In this document: positions 17,017 through 26,231 of the stretch, one piece after another
Position numbering within the stretch: position 1 is the stretch's first letter
How the letters are laid out: each line of letters begins with the position of its first letter
Source: an uncultured Clostridium sp.
GTDB taxonomy: Bacteria; Bacillota; Clostridia; Clostridiales; Clostridiaceae
Direction of reading: 5' to 3'
Assembly (NCBI GenBank): GCA_934746015.1
Contig: CAKVEW010000010.1
Coordinates: 1-64,000, forward strand
Length of the DNA stretch: 64,000 nucleotides
Made by a program: the position numbers and the translations under genes
The notes under the pieces: model-generated
What the model was told of the DNA's origin: nothing
Database searches by the model: none
What the model saw: only the letters and a program-made list of their open reading frames with translations

Positions 17017-17451
17017 TTATCTTCTATTTTCAAAAAATGATGTAAGCAAATTACTACATTTTTGATTATAACACCATTTTACATCAACTTGCCAATTAAA
17101 TATATTGTAATCTAATAAATTTATTGTAGATCCACAAGCTCCCATATCCTTATTGAATGTGCCAATATATAATTTAGATATTCTACTTTGAGCTATAGCT
17201 GATGCACACATTGGACAAGGCTCTAATGTTACATACATATGACAACCAGATAACCTCCAGTTATCTAATTTTTTACTTGCTTCTTCTATAGCTAAAATTT
17301 CAGCATGAGCAGTAGTAAGCTTCATTTCCTCTTTTAAATTATGTTTTTTTGATATTATTTGCCCATCTTTAACTATTACTACCCCAACAGGGACTTCCCC
17401 CTTATAAAAAGCTTTTTCAGCTTCCTTTATTGCAAGAGCCATGTAGTCCAT
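17017..17451 (-). CDS. tadA: tRNA-specific adenosine deaminase
   Basis: Converts adenosine to inosine at the wobble position of tRNA-Arg(ACG). The 144 residues carry the cytidine-deaminase-fold zinc site: HAEILAIEEA (zinc His and catalytic Glu, about residue 53-55) and PCPMCASAIAQSRI. The N-terminal YMALAIKEAEKAFYKGEVPVG and LSGCHMYVTLEPC are characteristic. The C-terminal CNQKCSNLLTSFFENRR is also usual for TadA. It lies upstream of lgt on the same strand; a hairpin separates it from the CNNM-type gene. Confidence 0.94.
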   Translation of the reverse strand: MDYMALAIKEAEKAFYKGEVPVGVVIVKDGQIISKKHNLKEEMKLTTAHAEILAIEEASKKLDNWRLSGCHMYVTLEPCPMCASAIAQSRISKLYIGTFNKDMGACGSTINLLDYNIFNWQVDVKWCYNQKCSNLLTSFFENRR

Positions 17452-17485
17452 AATACACTTCTCCTTAATAAAAAGTTTTTTTAAA

Positions 17486-17507
17486 GGAGCTGCATTAAAA
17501 CAGCTCC
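17486..17507 (-). terminator. hairpin between the CNNM-type gene and tadA
   Basis: Stem GGAGCTG/CAGCTCC with an eight-base loop, followed on the minus strand by a mixed TTTAAAAAAACTTTTT tail. A moderate terminator for the upstream 17536-18780 gene. Confidence 0.6.
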
Positions 17508-17535
17508 AAATTAAAAATTATTATAATATAGGATA

Positions 17536-18780
17536 TTATGTAAATATTCTAACCTTTTTAATTCTATTCTTATCAATATCCTCTACTACGAATTTAATAT
17601 TATTAATTTTAACTTCTTCATTTTGTTCTGGGAACCTTCCTAACTCCCCAATTACTAAACCTCCTACAGAATCAAACTCTTCTGATTCCATAGTAACTCC
17701 TATTAAGTCTCCGATGTAATCTAACCTTGCACTACCATCTACTATATATTCATCTTCCTTAACCACTACTATATCGCTGTCTCTTTCATCATCATATTCA
17801 TCTTCAATTTCTCCAACAACTTCTTCGATTAAGTCTTCGATAGTAACTATACCTACATTCCCACCATATTCATCTAATACTACTGCCATATGATTTCTCG
17901 TTTTTTTCATCTCTTTAAATAATTCAGTTATTTTCTTAAACTCAAAAGTATAATAAGGTTCTCTCATATAATCTGATACCTTAAAATTATCTTTACACTC
18001 AGATGCCATTATTAAGTCTTTAACATTAAGTATTCCTATAACATCATCTATATTTTCATTATAAACTGGCAATCTTGAAAATTGCTCAGCTTTAATTATA
18101 CTAATAACTTCTTCATAAGTAGCATTAACATCTACAGCTACTATATCTACTCTTTGAACCATTACATCCTTCACTTGAGAATCAGCAAATTCAAAAACAT
18201 TGAAAATCATTTCCTTTTCAACATCTTCAAGTACACCCTCTTCTTCGCTAACTCCAACCATAGTCCTTAATTCTTCTTCTGTAATAAATGGTTCATTAGC
18301 CTTAGGATCACCACCTAAAAGTTTTATAAATATACTAGATATAGCAGTAAATACTGCTACTAATGGATTAAATACTTTAACTATAATATCTATTGGCTTA
18401 CTAACAATTAATGATACCTTTTCAGAATTTTGTTTTGCTATAGACTTAGGAGTTATTTCACCAAATATAAGTACTAAAATAGTCATTATTACAGTAACTA
18501 CTCCTACACCACTTGGCCCAATCACCTTAACAGCAATTGATGTTGCAAGTGCTGATGCTCCTATGTTAACTATATTATTTCCAATTAATATTGCTCCTAA
18601 TAATTTGCTTGGATCCTGAGATAATTTTTCAACTAATTTTGCTCCACTAATTCCCTCATCAACCATATGTCTTATTCTAATTTTACTTAGCGCCATTAAG
18701 GCTGTCTCTGACATAGAGAAGAATCCTGACATTATTAATAATATTATTAGTAATATTATCTGCCACGTGTAATTCTCCAA
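17536..18780 (-). CDS. CNNM/HlyC-CorC family membrane protein
   Basis: A 414-residue protein with a DUF21 membrane domain (about 1-190, four hydrophobic segments, SGFFSMSETALMALSKIRIRH at the start), a pair of CBS domains (about 205-320, MVQRVDIVAVDVNATYEEV and AVVLDEYGGNVGIVTIEDL) and a C-terminal CorC_HlyC domain (VDGSARLDYIGDLIG and FDSVGGLVIGELGRFPE). Family members are linked to magnesium or other divalent cation export; the older name hemolysin is misleading. The start has a GGAGAG site. Monocistronic upstream of tadA. Confidence 0.92.
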   Translation of the reverse strand: MENYTWQIILLIILLIMSGFFSMSETALMALSKIRIRHMVDEGISGAKLVEKLSQDPSKLLGAILIGNNIVNIGASALATSIAVKVIGPSGVGVVTVIMTILVLIFGEITPKSIAKQNSEKVSLIVSKPIDIIVKVFNPLVAVFTAISSIFIKLLGGDPKANEPFITEEELRTMVGVSEEEGVLEDVEKEMIFNVFEFADSQVKDVMVQRVDIVAVDVNATYEEVISIIKAEQFSRLPVYNENIDDVIGILNVKDLIMASECKDNFKVSDYMREPYYTFEFKKITELFKEMKKTRNHMAVVLDEYGGNVGIVTIEDLIEEVVGEIEDEYDDERDSDIVVVKEDEYIVDGSARLDYIGDLIGVTMESEEFDSVGGLVIGELGRFPEQNEEVKINNIKFVVEDIDKNRIKKVRIFT

Positions 18781-18887
18781 AATAATTCACTCTCCTAATG
18801 ATAAATATATTTTATTATTTATTATATCATATCTAAATTTCAAAATATTAGAACTAATAAAAATTGTATCCTTAAATTTATATTTTT

Positions 18888-20255
18888 CTACGCAATTTCA
18901 CATTCTTCCACTACATTTTTTATCCATTTTCCTGACTTTAATCTACTTCTTTCAAATATAATTTTGATAAACTCTTCTGTACATATTAAGAAATATACTA
19001 ATGTTACAGGAAAGCCTAAAAATATTGCTCCAATAAAAGAAATAGGTACAGCATAGAACCATACAGTTCCTAATTGGACTAGTGTTGAATAAAGAGTATC
19101 TCCACCACCTCTAAAAATTCCAACAATCATAACCACATTATAGAATCTTATAGGACATATTAATGCCATAATTCTTAAAACTGTAACTGCATCTTTAAAA
19201 GTGTTTGCTTCAACATTAAAAGGCTTAACAATTTGTGGTGCTAAAAACCATACCGCTATTCCTATTATTAATCCCATTATAGGAGATACTTTTCCAATCT
19301 TATGTGAATAGTCTATAGCAATAGTTTCTTCATTTGCACCTATTTTATTACCAACCATTATTGCGGCTGCTGATGCTAATCCTATACATAAAACCATAAA
19401 CATATTATTTAAAGTTGTTGCAATTTGCATTGTTGCAACTGCACTTGTTCCTATTTGTGCATATGCTATTGAGTAAGCTGTCATTCCCAATGACCATAAT
19501 AACTCATTAGCGATAACTGCAGTAGATGTATTAAAATATAACTTAATAAAATTCACATCAAAAGAAAATAATTCTTTTATATTTGATGAGATAATATTAT
19601 TTTTAACATAAATCATGAAAAATATATAAATCATTTCAAAAGTTCTAGCAATCGTTGTTGCTAAAGCTGCTCCAGCAACTCCCATTGGCTTTACTCCCAA
19701 ATTACCAAATATAAATACCCAGTTTAAAAAAGCATTGCAAAGTACTCCTATTAAACTAGCATACATGGGAATTTTCGGTTGCTCAGAACTTCTTAGTGCT
19801 GATGAAAATCCTTGAGTGAAATTTGTAAATAAAAAGCTAATTGCAATAATTCTTAAGTACTGTGATCCAAGTTCAATAACTTTAGGATCTTTTGATAATA
19901 AAGACATTATTGGACTTGCTAATATAAAGGCTGCTCCTCCAAAGATAATAGATGCAATTAGACCAATTGATATATCTAATCCAAGTACCTTTTTAATACT
20001 TATAACATCTTTCTTTCCCCAGTACTGCGACATAAACACACTAGCACCTGCATTTATACCTGATAAACATAACATAAATATAAAGAAATATTGATTTGCT
20101 AGTCCTACTGCTGCAATAGCTTCTTCTCCTAATCTTCCAATCATCAAATTGTCTACAAGATTTAAAGATGATGTTATAAAGCTTTGAAATGTTATTGGTA
20201 ATGCTAATGTAAGCATTGTAGTTATAAAAGTTTTATCCTTTAGTATTTTCTTCAT
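18888..20255 (-). CDS. MATE family efflux transporter
   Basis: A 455-residue multidrug and toxic compound extrusion transporter with about twelve membrane segments in two related halves. Typical features are the N-terminal TLALPITFQSFITSSLNLVDN, the MIGRLGEEAIAAVGLANQ segment and the second-half IGTSAVATMQIATTLNN. It exports organic cations or drugs using a sodium or proton gradient; substrate unknown. AGGAGG precedes the ATG. A hairpin with eight T residues lies only 30 bases upstream of the start codon, so expression may be attenuated. Confidence 0.92.
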   Translation of the reverse strand: MKKILKDKTFITTMLTLALPITFQSFITSSLNLVDNLMIGRLGEEAIAAVGLANQYFFIFMLCLSGINAGASVFMSQYWGKKDVISIKKVLGLDISIGLIASIIFGGAAFILASPIMSLLSKDPKVIELGSQYLRIIAISFLFTNFTQGFSSALRSSEQPKIPMYASLIGVLCNAFLNWVFIFGNLGVKPMGVAGAALATTIARTFEMIYIFFMIYVKNNIISSNIKELFSFDVNFIKLYFNTSTAVIANELLWSLGMTAYSIAYAQIGTSAVATMQIATTLNNMFMVLCIGLASAAAIMVGNKIGANEETIAIDYSHKIGKVSPIMGLIIGIAVWFLAPQIVKPFNVEANTFKDAVTVLRIMALICPIRFYNVVMIVGIFRGGGDTLYSTLVQLGTVWFYAVPISFIGAIFLGFPVTLVYFLICTEEFIKIIFERSRLKSGKWIKNVVEECEIA

Positions 20256-20284
20256 TATTTCCTCCTAATTATATTTATTTATAT

Positions 20285-20324
20285 AAAAAAAAGAGCCATG
20301 GGTAATTAGCTGCCCATCTGCTCT
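20285..20324 (-). terminator. strong hairpin with U8 in the MATE leader
   Basis: On the minus strand GAGC-AG-ATGGG pairs with CCCAT-G-GCTC and is followed by eight T residues. It is a strong intrinsic terminator but sits 30 bases before the MATE ATG and just past a candidate promoter. The loop GCTAATTA can also pair with TAATTAG next to the ribosome binding site. Either it is an attenuator or a 5' stabilising hairpin. Confidence 0.7.
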
Positions 20325-20337
20325 TAAATCATAAAAT

Positions 20338-20366
20338 ATTTTCTAATATTTAAATTAATTTGTCAA
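20338..20366 (-). promoter_or_regulatory. candidate MATE promoter
   Basis: TTGACA (20366-20361) and GAAAAT (20343-20338) on the minus strand, 17-base spacer. The -35 is perfect and the -10 is poor. Confidence 0.45.
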
Positions 20367-20414
20367 TAATATTAAAATACTAAATTAAAGTAACAATATT
20401 TAATTAAATAAAAA

Positions 20415-20483
20415 AGGATATAGATATTATATTCTTTGCTCCGTCGCAGGCTCCAAGTCGCCAGAATATAATATCTATATCCT
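20415..20483 (-). repeat. 21-bp perfect inverted repeat, terminator-like
   Basis: The arms at 20415-20435 and 20463-20483 are exact complements over 21 bases (AGGATATAGATATTATATTC plus one T on the left), with a 27-base GC-richer loop. On the minus strand a TTTTTTATT tail follows, so it can act as a terminator. The left arm with its A-run recurs at 33274-33297 with two differences, which marks it as part of a dispersed palindromic element. Confidence 0.7.
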
Positions 20484-20626
20484 CTAGTACTGAAGGAAAG
20501 AAAATTATAAATGTAATACCTTCTCATATTCATTCGAAGGTATAAGTTCTACCAAACTAAATCAAAGATTTAGGGTATCACTTAAAAATTATTACCAGGA
20601 TAATATTTTTATAATTTCCTAAAAAA

Positions 20627-20669
20627 TAAAAACTCGTAAACCTTGAATTATCTTGGTTTAAGAGTTTTT
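20627..20669 (-). terminator. terminator past the tRNA-like remnant
   Basis: AAAACTCGTAAACC and GGTTTAAGAGTTTT pair around a twelve-base loop, with T-rich sequence following on both strands. On the minus strand it comes directly after the tRNA 3'-end-like sequence at 20672-20696, which is where a tRNA terminator would be. Confidence 0.75.
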
Positions 20670-20671
20670 AT

Positions 20672-20696
20672 TGGTATCCCCAACAAGAATAGTACC
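20672..20696 (-). other. tRNA 3'-end-like sequence, possible old att site
   Basis: On the minus strand GGTACTATTCTTGTTGGGGA ending in TACCA resembles a T arm plus acceptor end and matches the last 25 bases of tRNA-Arg at 26232-26256 in 19 positions. No 5' tRNA half is visible. With the terminator behind it, this looks like the displaced 3' end of a tRNA gene, as left by an integrating element. The match is imperfect and found by eye, so confidence is low. Confidence 0.35.
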
Positions 20697-20842
20697 ATAT
20701 GTTTCTATATATCCTTTTACGTATAATATATATACGGAAACACTTGTATTTACTATATTTTAAGTGTTTCTATACTATTTGTGGTACAAGCCTTATCTTC
20801 ATAAATATTTGAGGATAGTCCCCATCCAGTCACCTAACACAT

Positions 20843-21853
20843 TTAACTTAATATCCTCTTGATTTCTTTTTTGTCAGTTAAATAAAATAATTCTTTGTTT
20901 TTATCATGCCATAATGAATTAACCCTTTTTAAATTTATATTGCAATATAATAATATTCTTCCCTTTAGATATAAAGACAATCTTCTACTTCTACCTTTAT
21001 AAGAATTTAACCTTACAAAAATTGTTTCATAAGATGAATATAAAGCCAATACATATGCTGGTATAATACTTAATACGGATAGTACTCCTGGTACAATTAA
21101 CTTTAATAAATTATTATATGTTCCTAAATTATTAATATCAATAATAGCAGCCTTAACCGAATTATACATTATTATCATTATCATTATATTTTGAATCCAA
21201 ACTAATACTTTTTTCACATCTTTATATTCACTTTTATTTTCAGCTATAACTAATAATGCTCCAATAAGAAAAAATATGGGAACACCTATAAACTCAAATA
21301 AAAAACTCATAGTGTATTCGCTTAATATAAACTGTAAAAGTATTACTATCTTCAAATTATCCAATATGATATTTCTAAAATAATTATTTTTCCCATTGTT
21401 ACCGATACTTTTAAATACTATAACAAGACCAGAAAATATAAACCACACTATATTATCTTTTATTAATGATATATCCCAAAGTCCAAATTTATTTAGCCAA
21501 ATGATTATTATTACATTATAAATTATAAAAGTCACGGTAATTATTGTAAACTTAAAATTACAAACACATTTTATTAAACTCATCAAGCTTTCTCTAAGTT
21601 TATTATTAACAAGCATATATACTAATATAATAATTATCCATATACTAAATGCTTGTTCTCTGGAATTAAGAGAGTTCTCTCTGAAAATTTTATTATAATC
21701 TATAGTGGATAAATAAATGTCACTTTCAATAAAATTATTAGTATGTTCTTCTAAAATCGCTAATGTATTTATTAAAATTTGATTATACCTAAAGATTATC
21801 ATTAATAATATACTTATTATAACTAAATATAATACTAGCTTTTTCTTATTCAA
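20843..21853 (-). CDS. polytopic membrane protein, unknown
   Basis: A 336-residue protein with about eight to nine hydrophobic segments; I recognise no family. It begins MNKKKLVLYLVIISILLMII and ends in a soluble, basic C-terminal tail of about 60 residues (SYKGRSRRLSLYLKGRILLY, then KKEIKRILS). The start is a TTG with AGGAG nine bases upstream. It is on the same strand as the helicase-nuclease gene, 495 bases downstream of it, within the segment that lies between the tRNA-like remnant and tRNA-Arg. A role in the same accessory function is possible but not shown. Confidence 0.7.
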   Translation of the reverse strand: MNKKKLVLYLVIISILLMIIFRYNQILINTLAILEEHTNNFIESDIYLSTIDYNKIFRENSLNSREQAFSIWIIIILVYMLVNNKLRESLMSLIKCVCNFKFTIITVTFIIYNVIIIIWLNKFGLWDISLIKDNIVWFIFSGLVIVFKSIGNNGKNNYFRNIILDNLKIVILLQFILSEYTMSFLFEFIGVPIFFLIGALLVIAENKSEYKDVKKVLVWIQNIMIMIIMYNSVKAAIIDINNLGTYNNLLKLIVPGVLSVLSIIPAYVLALYSSYETIFVRLNSYKGRSRRLSLYLKGRILLYCNINLKRVNSLWHDKNKELFYLTDKKEIKRILS

Positions 21854-22348
21854 ACTCCTTTTCTCCTATTCTTTTTTTATAAAAAATAATAATTCCTAAA
21901 CATCACTACTGAATGAAATCTCTAAAGTTAGTCTTCATTCACGCACAATTAAGTTTATTTTACCTCATAGCTTTATAATGTATATATAGTCATAGTACTT
22001 TTTATTTTAACTAACAATTAGTAGTATCAGCCATTCTATTTCAGTTGCTATTAAGAAAGTAATCTAATCAAGTTTTACCAATTAACTATATTGTAAATTC
22101 ATATAATTACAAATAAAAGTACCTTAGTCCTTACTATTAAGGCTTTTTTGAAAGAAACATTATACACTCAACAGAGATGCTTATATATCCTATATATTTG
22201 TTTACATAATTCAAAATGCCATAAATACTTATATAATTTATACTTTTTTTTGTATTTATAACCTTTCCTTCAAATAACATTTATATCAGTAAATATTGAA
22301 TAATTATCTCTTTAAAAACTCCCTATCACTTTCTAAACTAACAACATG
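21854..22348. other. intergenic, no gene seen
   Basis: About 495 AT-rich bases without a convincing frame. An eight-base inverted repeat (TGAATGAA/TTCATTCA, 21911-21942) and a CCTTA/TAAGG hairpin with flanking T-runs near 22120-22150 are the only visible structures. The second could terminate the helicase transcript. Confidence 0.5.
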
Positions 22349-24859
22349 TTATCTTGTATTTGTTGAATAAGATTCAATAAAATCCTCATATCCCAAATTA
22401 TACTGATTGTACAATTGATTTATCTTTTCCTCTGTAATAGTATGTATATCATATTTTTTCAGTTCTAATATAAATTTTCTTATTTGCTCAACTAATTTAT
22501 TTAGTTTATTCATATTAATTATTTTAACATCTTCATTAAATACAGCTCCCTTAGAAAGTTTATTAGTTGAAATAATTAAAAAAACATTATGAATGGCTTT
22601 ATTGTAGTTTTTATTAAACCATGCAATCGACGTATTCATTTGTCCCACTTCATCTCTAGATATTTCCTTCCTATCCACATCAACTTGATTCTTACACTCA
22701 AATAAAAAATATCTATCATTATCTACTTGCCATAGATTATCAGGTCCTTCTTTATATTGTTTATCAGGCCTTACGCAAACAAACCCTAATAATTTCCCAA
22801 TATAATCAATTGCTTTTTCAAAATCATCTGAGTTCGAGTTAAAAGAAAGTTTTGACTTTGACTCTAAGAAGTCCATTAATAAGTCCTCATAATTTTTATA
22901 TTCTTTTAAATATGATATAGTATTATTTACTCTCCTCAAATTAATAGTCTCTTGATTTCTTAACTTTATAAATTCAATAGGTTTTAAAACATAACTATTA
23001 TTATTATAAGCAACTTCTTGTAACCTTATAGATTCAGTTTTAGATTCAAAGTACTTATATTTACTCATTTTCTGTAAGTACCATCCTTTTAGCTGAGAAT
23101 TGTCCGAATAATATTTATCAATAATTACTTGTATCTTATCACAAGCATTTTTATATTTACTATTTTTAAAATCCATATCTGCCAAATACTCTAATTCTAA
23201 AATATTTATCATAGATTCACTTGTTTTAAATTCCATACTATCCATTTCATTTTTATAATATTCTTTCCATCCATCATCTCTCTTCAGACATTGTAAAATT
23301 AATTCTTTAAACGCAATATATGGTTCTTTATTTGCATCTCTTATTTCATCAATTGCATATTCAGCTACATCTAATCCTATTTTAACTTGATTTTGTGTTT
23401 GAAATGATAAATAGTCTCTTGTTTTACTACTTCTAACAAACCTCACCAAATCATTACCTATCATAATAATAACACTGTAATCTTTAGGTCCTCTCACCGA
23501 CCGTCCCATCCCCTGCTCTATCGTTTGTGCTACTTTCTTTTTAATAATTTCAGTTCCCTCTAAACATGATTCAATGTATTTATCTTCTAAAGAATCATAC
23601 ATTGGTAGTGAGTCTAGAATTAATATCCTGCATGAATTATCTGGCAAGTCTATTCCATCGTATCTATTTACAATTACAACTGGACTTTTCCTTTCATCAC
23701 CTTTAAGAAAAGCTACTTTTTCATATATATTATCCTTTGATGCTATAGAAACTCCATTATTACCCCAATCTTTAGCTTTATTAAATGATGGTGATAATAT
23801 AGCAACCCCAAACTTAGTGTCTTTAATTTTAGATAATTTAGATATTACTTCTTCTCTATTAAGTTCATCATCTATCATCGAAGGAATAAGAATCATCTTT
23901 TCACCAGACCATTTTTCTTCTTCATAAGTTAGTGGTTTTTTTATAGAATCTGAACTTACTCCTAACCCCTTAATTAAATAAGAATCATCAACTATAGTTG
24001 CAGACATAAAAATTCTATGCTTTGCATTGTTATAACTTCCAAATTTATTAATTAAAGATATACTTGGAAAGATTTCTAACTTATCTCCTGAAATTATACA
24101 CTCACAATTTAATAGATCATCTTTTATTAATGGCCAACTAAATAATAGCTCATTATCATCTTTATAATTTACAAGTATCTTACTTATATTTTCTACATTA
24201 TCAAACCAAGCCCAATATGGTACTGGTAAAAAAGCACTTTCATCATTACTTAGTATCTCTTGATATGTTCCCATTCCTTGATTTTTTATATCATTTTCAA
24301 AAAGTGTAACCAATGAACTATATGCTTTATGATTATTATTTAATGTTATTTTATAAGTCTTTTTTATATAATCAATACATTGATGTGCGTCATCCATTAA
24401 TATGGCGTTAATATTTGTAGATCTTGAACTTATTCCAAACTTAGATCTTCCATTGAACAACTTATTACAAGTAGTAATTAGAATTTTTTTGCCATCTACA
24501 AATTCATCTGGTATATCATCTATAACTGTACAATATTTTACTCCAAACATTTCTGCCTGTTGGCAAGTCTGTTGTAATAAATAATTATCAGGACATAAAT
24601 AAATTACAGGCTCCTTCTTATCATTTAAATATGATTGTAATATAAGTAATCCTATTATCGTCTTACCTTGTCCAGTATTTAACTTCAATACTGTATCTTT
24701 ATTACTTCTAAATTTTTCAAACCACTGTTCTAAAATTTTAATTTGTGCAGGTCTCAGTACACTTTTGTCACTTTGCCAATCTAAAGAATCATAAATTTCT
24801 ATAGGATTTATTTTTAACTCTGTATCTGTTCTCCCTAATTTTTTTCTAAAATCAACCAT
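22349..24859 (-). CDS. SF2 helicase fused to PD-(D/E)xK nuclease; candidate defence
   Basis: An 836-residue protein that combines a DinG/XPD-like superfamily 2 helicase with a C-terminal restriction-type nuclease. Helicase motifs: I, LKLNTGQGKTI (Lys66); II, LMDDAHQC (DDAH, 156-159); III, MSAT (285-288); V, VNRYDGIDLPD (397-407); VI, QGMGRSVRG (449-457). A helical spacer of about 170 residues follows. The nuclease core is EGPDNLW (Asp707), then FLFECKNQ (Glu721, Lys723) and EVGQM, the PD-D/E-x-K-Q pattern. No methylase, HamA or other known partner is beside it. Together with its tRNA-bounded setting this suggests an anti-phage protein. A repair role is the main alternative. Confidence 0.85.
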   Translation of the reverse strand: MVDFRKKLGRTDTELKINPIEIYDSLDWQSDKSVLRPAQIKILEQWFEKFRSNKDTVLKLNTGQGKTIIGLLILQSYLNDKKEPVIYLCPDNYLLQQTCQQAEMFGVKYCTVIDDIPDEFVDGKKILITTCNKLFNGRSKFGISSRSTNINAILMDDAHQCIDYIKKTYKITLNNNHKAYSSLVTLFENDIKNQGMGTYQEILSNDESAFLPVPYWAWFDNVENISKILVNYKDDNELLFSWPLIKDDLLNCECIISGDKLEIFPSISLINKFGSYNNAKHRIFMSATIVDDSYLIKGLGVSSDSIKKPLTYEEEKWSGEKMILIPSMIDDELNREEVISKLSKIKDTKFGVAILSPSFNKAKDWGNNGVSIASKDNIYEKVAFLKGDERKSPVVIVNRYDGIDLPDNSCRILILDSLPMYDSLEDKYIESCLEGTEIIKKKVAQTIEQGMGRSVRGPKDYSVIIMIGNDLVRFVRSSKTRDYLSFQTQNQVKIGLDVAEYAIDEIRDANKEPYIAFKELILQCLKRDDGWKEYYKNEMDSMEFKTSESMINILELEYLADMDFKNSKYKNACDKIQVIIDKYYSDNSQLKGWYLQKMSKYKYFESKTESIRLQEVAYNNNSYVLKPIEFIKLRNQETINLRRVNNTISYLKEYKNYEDLLMDFLESKSKLSFNSNSDDFEKAIDYIGKLLGFVCVRPDKQYKEGPDNLWQVDNDRYFLFECKNQVDVDRKEISRDEVGQMNTSIAWFNKNYNKAIHNVFLIISTNKLSKGAVFNEDVKIINMNKLNKLVEQIRKFILELKKYDIHTITEEKINQLYNQYNLGYEDFIESYSTNTR

Positions 24860-25617
24860 TCTCTATCAATCCCCCTTTTTAATACACTTTATATAACTTA
24901 TAATATTTATAAAAATCTATATGGAAATTTTTACATAACCTTATTGTACCATATCTCCTATTTTTCTCTAAGTAAATTTTTTTATATTTTAATGGATAGT
25001 TCTTTAGATACTTTAATTATTTATCAATTCTATTTTCATTAAACTTATACCATCTCATTAAATTTCTAAAATACTAATTATGAAGGTTTTCTAAGTATAT
25101 TAATTATTAATAAATTTAAAAACTCCTACTCACTAAACACAATAAATATAAGCTATAAGATTAATATAAAAATAGGTTAATATTTTTGCTTATATACAAT
25201 AATATTAACCTATTTTATTACCTCTTATATTTTTAGTTTTATTTATATTCATACTTATTTGACTTCTGTCTAAATTTATTTCCTCTAACTTATAACTTTC
25301 TTTATAGATGAAATTTACTAAATATACAGTATCTATTTCCTAATACTCTCCTTTAATATATTCTTTGTCAAAACTCTATTTTAAGCAATCATTAAATCTA
25401 TAATATGAGTACTATCATTTTTTATTTCATATCTTTCCTTATCCCTTTTCCCCAATGCCGACGATTAAAATCAGTAAGTCTATGTCTTCTTATTGTCACT
25501 ATTCATAATTTTTCTATCTATTTTATTCTATCGACACTCTTTATAATATCTATGGTTAAATATTATTTTTAAATTATTTTACTAAATTCTAACTATAACC
25601 ATTGATAATTGATACTT
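24860..25617. other. long intergenic region with possible gene relic
   Basis: About 760 bases without an intact gene. An extended -10 (TGGTACAAT, minus strand, near 24941) may drive the helicase gene. A 16-base inverted repeat at 25170-25216 (AAAATAGGTTAATATT and complement) can terminate in both directions. From about 25250 to 25520 the minus strand reads as short frames broken by stops (for example LTDFNRRHWGKG then a stop), suggesting a decayed gene, but I cannot name it. Confidence 0.4.
25170..25216. terminator. bidirectional terminator-like inverted repeat
   Basis: AAAATAGGTTAATATT (25170-25185) and its exact complement (25201-25216), 15-base loop, A/T-rich on both sides. Confidence 0.6.
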
Positions 25618-26076
25618 TTATGCTTTTTCTTCCCCTATCTCTTTTAATATTTTTAATGAAAGTGAATTCACAAAGTCTTTTTCATAATGTTTTGAATCAG
25701 TATCTAATTTAGCAATAGAGTACATAAAAGCAAGAATAAAAATCCCCTTCACTAATACTTTAATATAATTATTATTAATAAATATATCTATAGTTTGAAA
25801 TAATCCTGTTGTAATCATTGTTGTAATTGCAAAAAGCCCTATTGTTCTAAAGTAATTATTTTTATCATTTGCTACATGATAATAAATCCCCAAATCTTTT
25901 TCTAATCTAATCCTCTCCATCTCGATATCTAATACCCCTTCTTTTAATTGTCTTTCATACTCACCTTTAATATAATCCTTTAAGTCCCTAATTGCCTTTC
26001 TTTTTTCTAAATCTTTTTGAGACTTATCAAATTCGTTCTTGAATATTTCATAATCAAAATATCTTTTACTTTCCAT
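25618..26076 (-). CDS. small two-TM membrane protein, unknown
   Basis: A 152-residue protein starting at the ATG at 26076, which has GGGGGA just upstream; the frame's earlier ATG at 26088 has no binding site. The N-terminal half is charged and helical (KNEFDKSQKDLEKRKAIRDL, residues about 11-70). Two hydrophobic segments follow (TIGLFAITTMITTGLFQTI and YIKVLVKGIFILAFMYSIA). I recognise no family. It is the first gene after tRNA-Arg in the segment that also holds the helicase-nuclease, and about 760 bases separate it from that gene. Confidence 0.65.
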   Translation of the reverse strand: MESKRYFDYEIFKNEFDKSQKDLEKRKAIRDLKDYIKGEYERQLKEGVLDIEMERIRLEKDLGIYYHVANDKNNYFRTIGLFAITTMITTGLFQTIDIFINNNYIKVLVKGIFILAFMYSIAKLDTDSKHYEKDFVNSLSLKILKEIGEEKA

Positions 26077-26184
26077 AAGTTCCCCCATTATTATTCTATA
26101 TATTCTCCTTATATTATCGGTAAATATATATCTATTTATATGCTTATTGGAATAAAAATAAAATTTTTATCGCATTTAGTATAA

Positions 26185-26218
26185 ATAAAAGCGGCTTAAC
26201 TCTAATGGTTAAACCGCT
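26185..26218 (-). terminator. terminator of tRNA-Arg
   Basis: AGCGGTTTAAC pairs with GTTAAGCCGCT around a short loop; TTTTATTT follows on the minus strand. Confidence 0.88.
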
Positions 26219-26231
26219 TCTTATATTTATA

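Noticed and set aside
20490..20840. T-box or other known riboswitch before the MATE gene
   Set aside because: Several hairpins are present, but no T-box core (AGGGTGG-type) or other known riboswitch consensus is visible.
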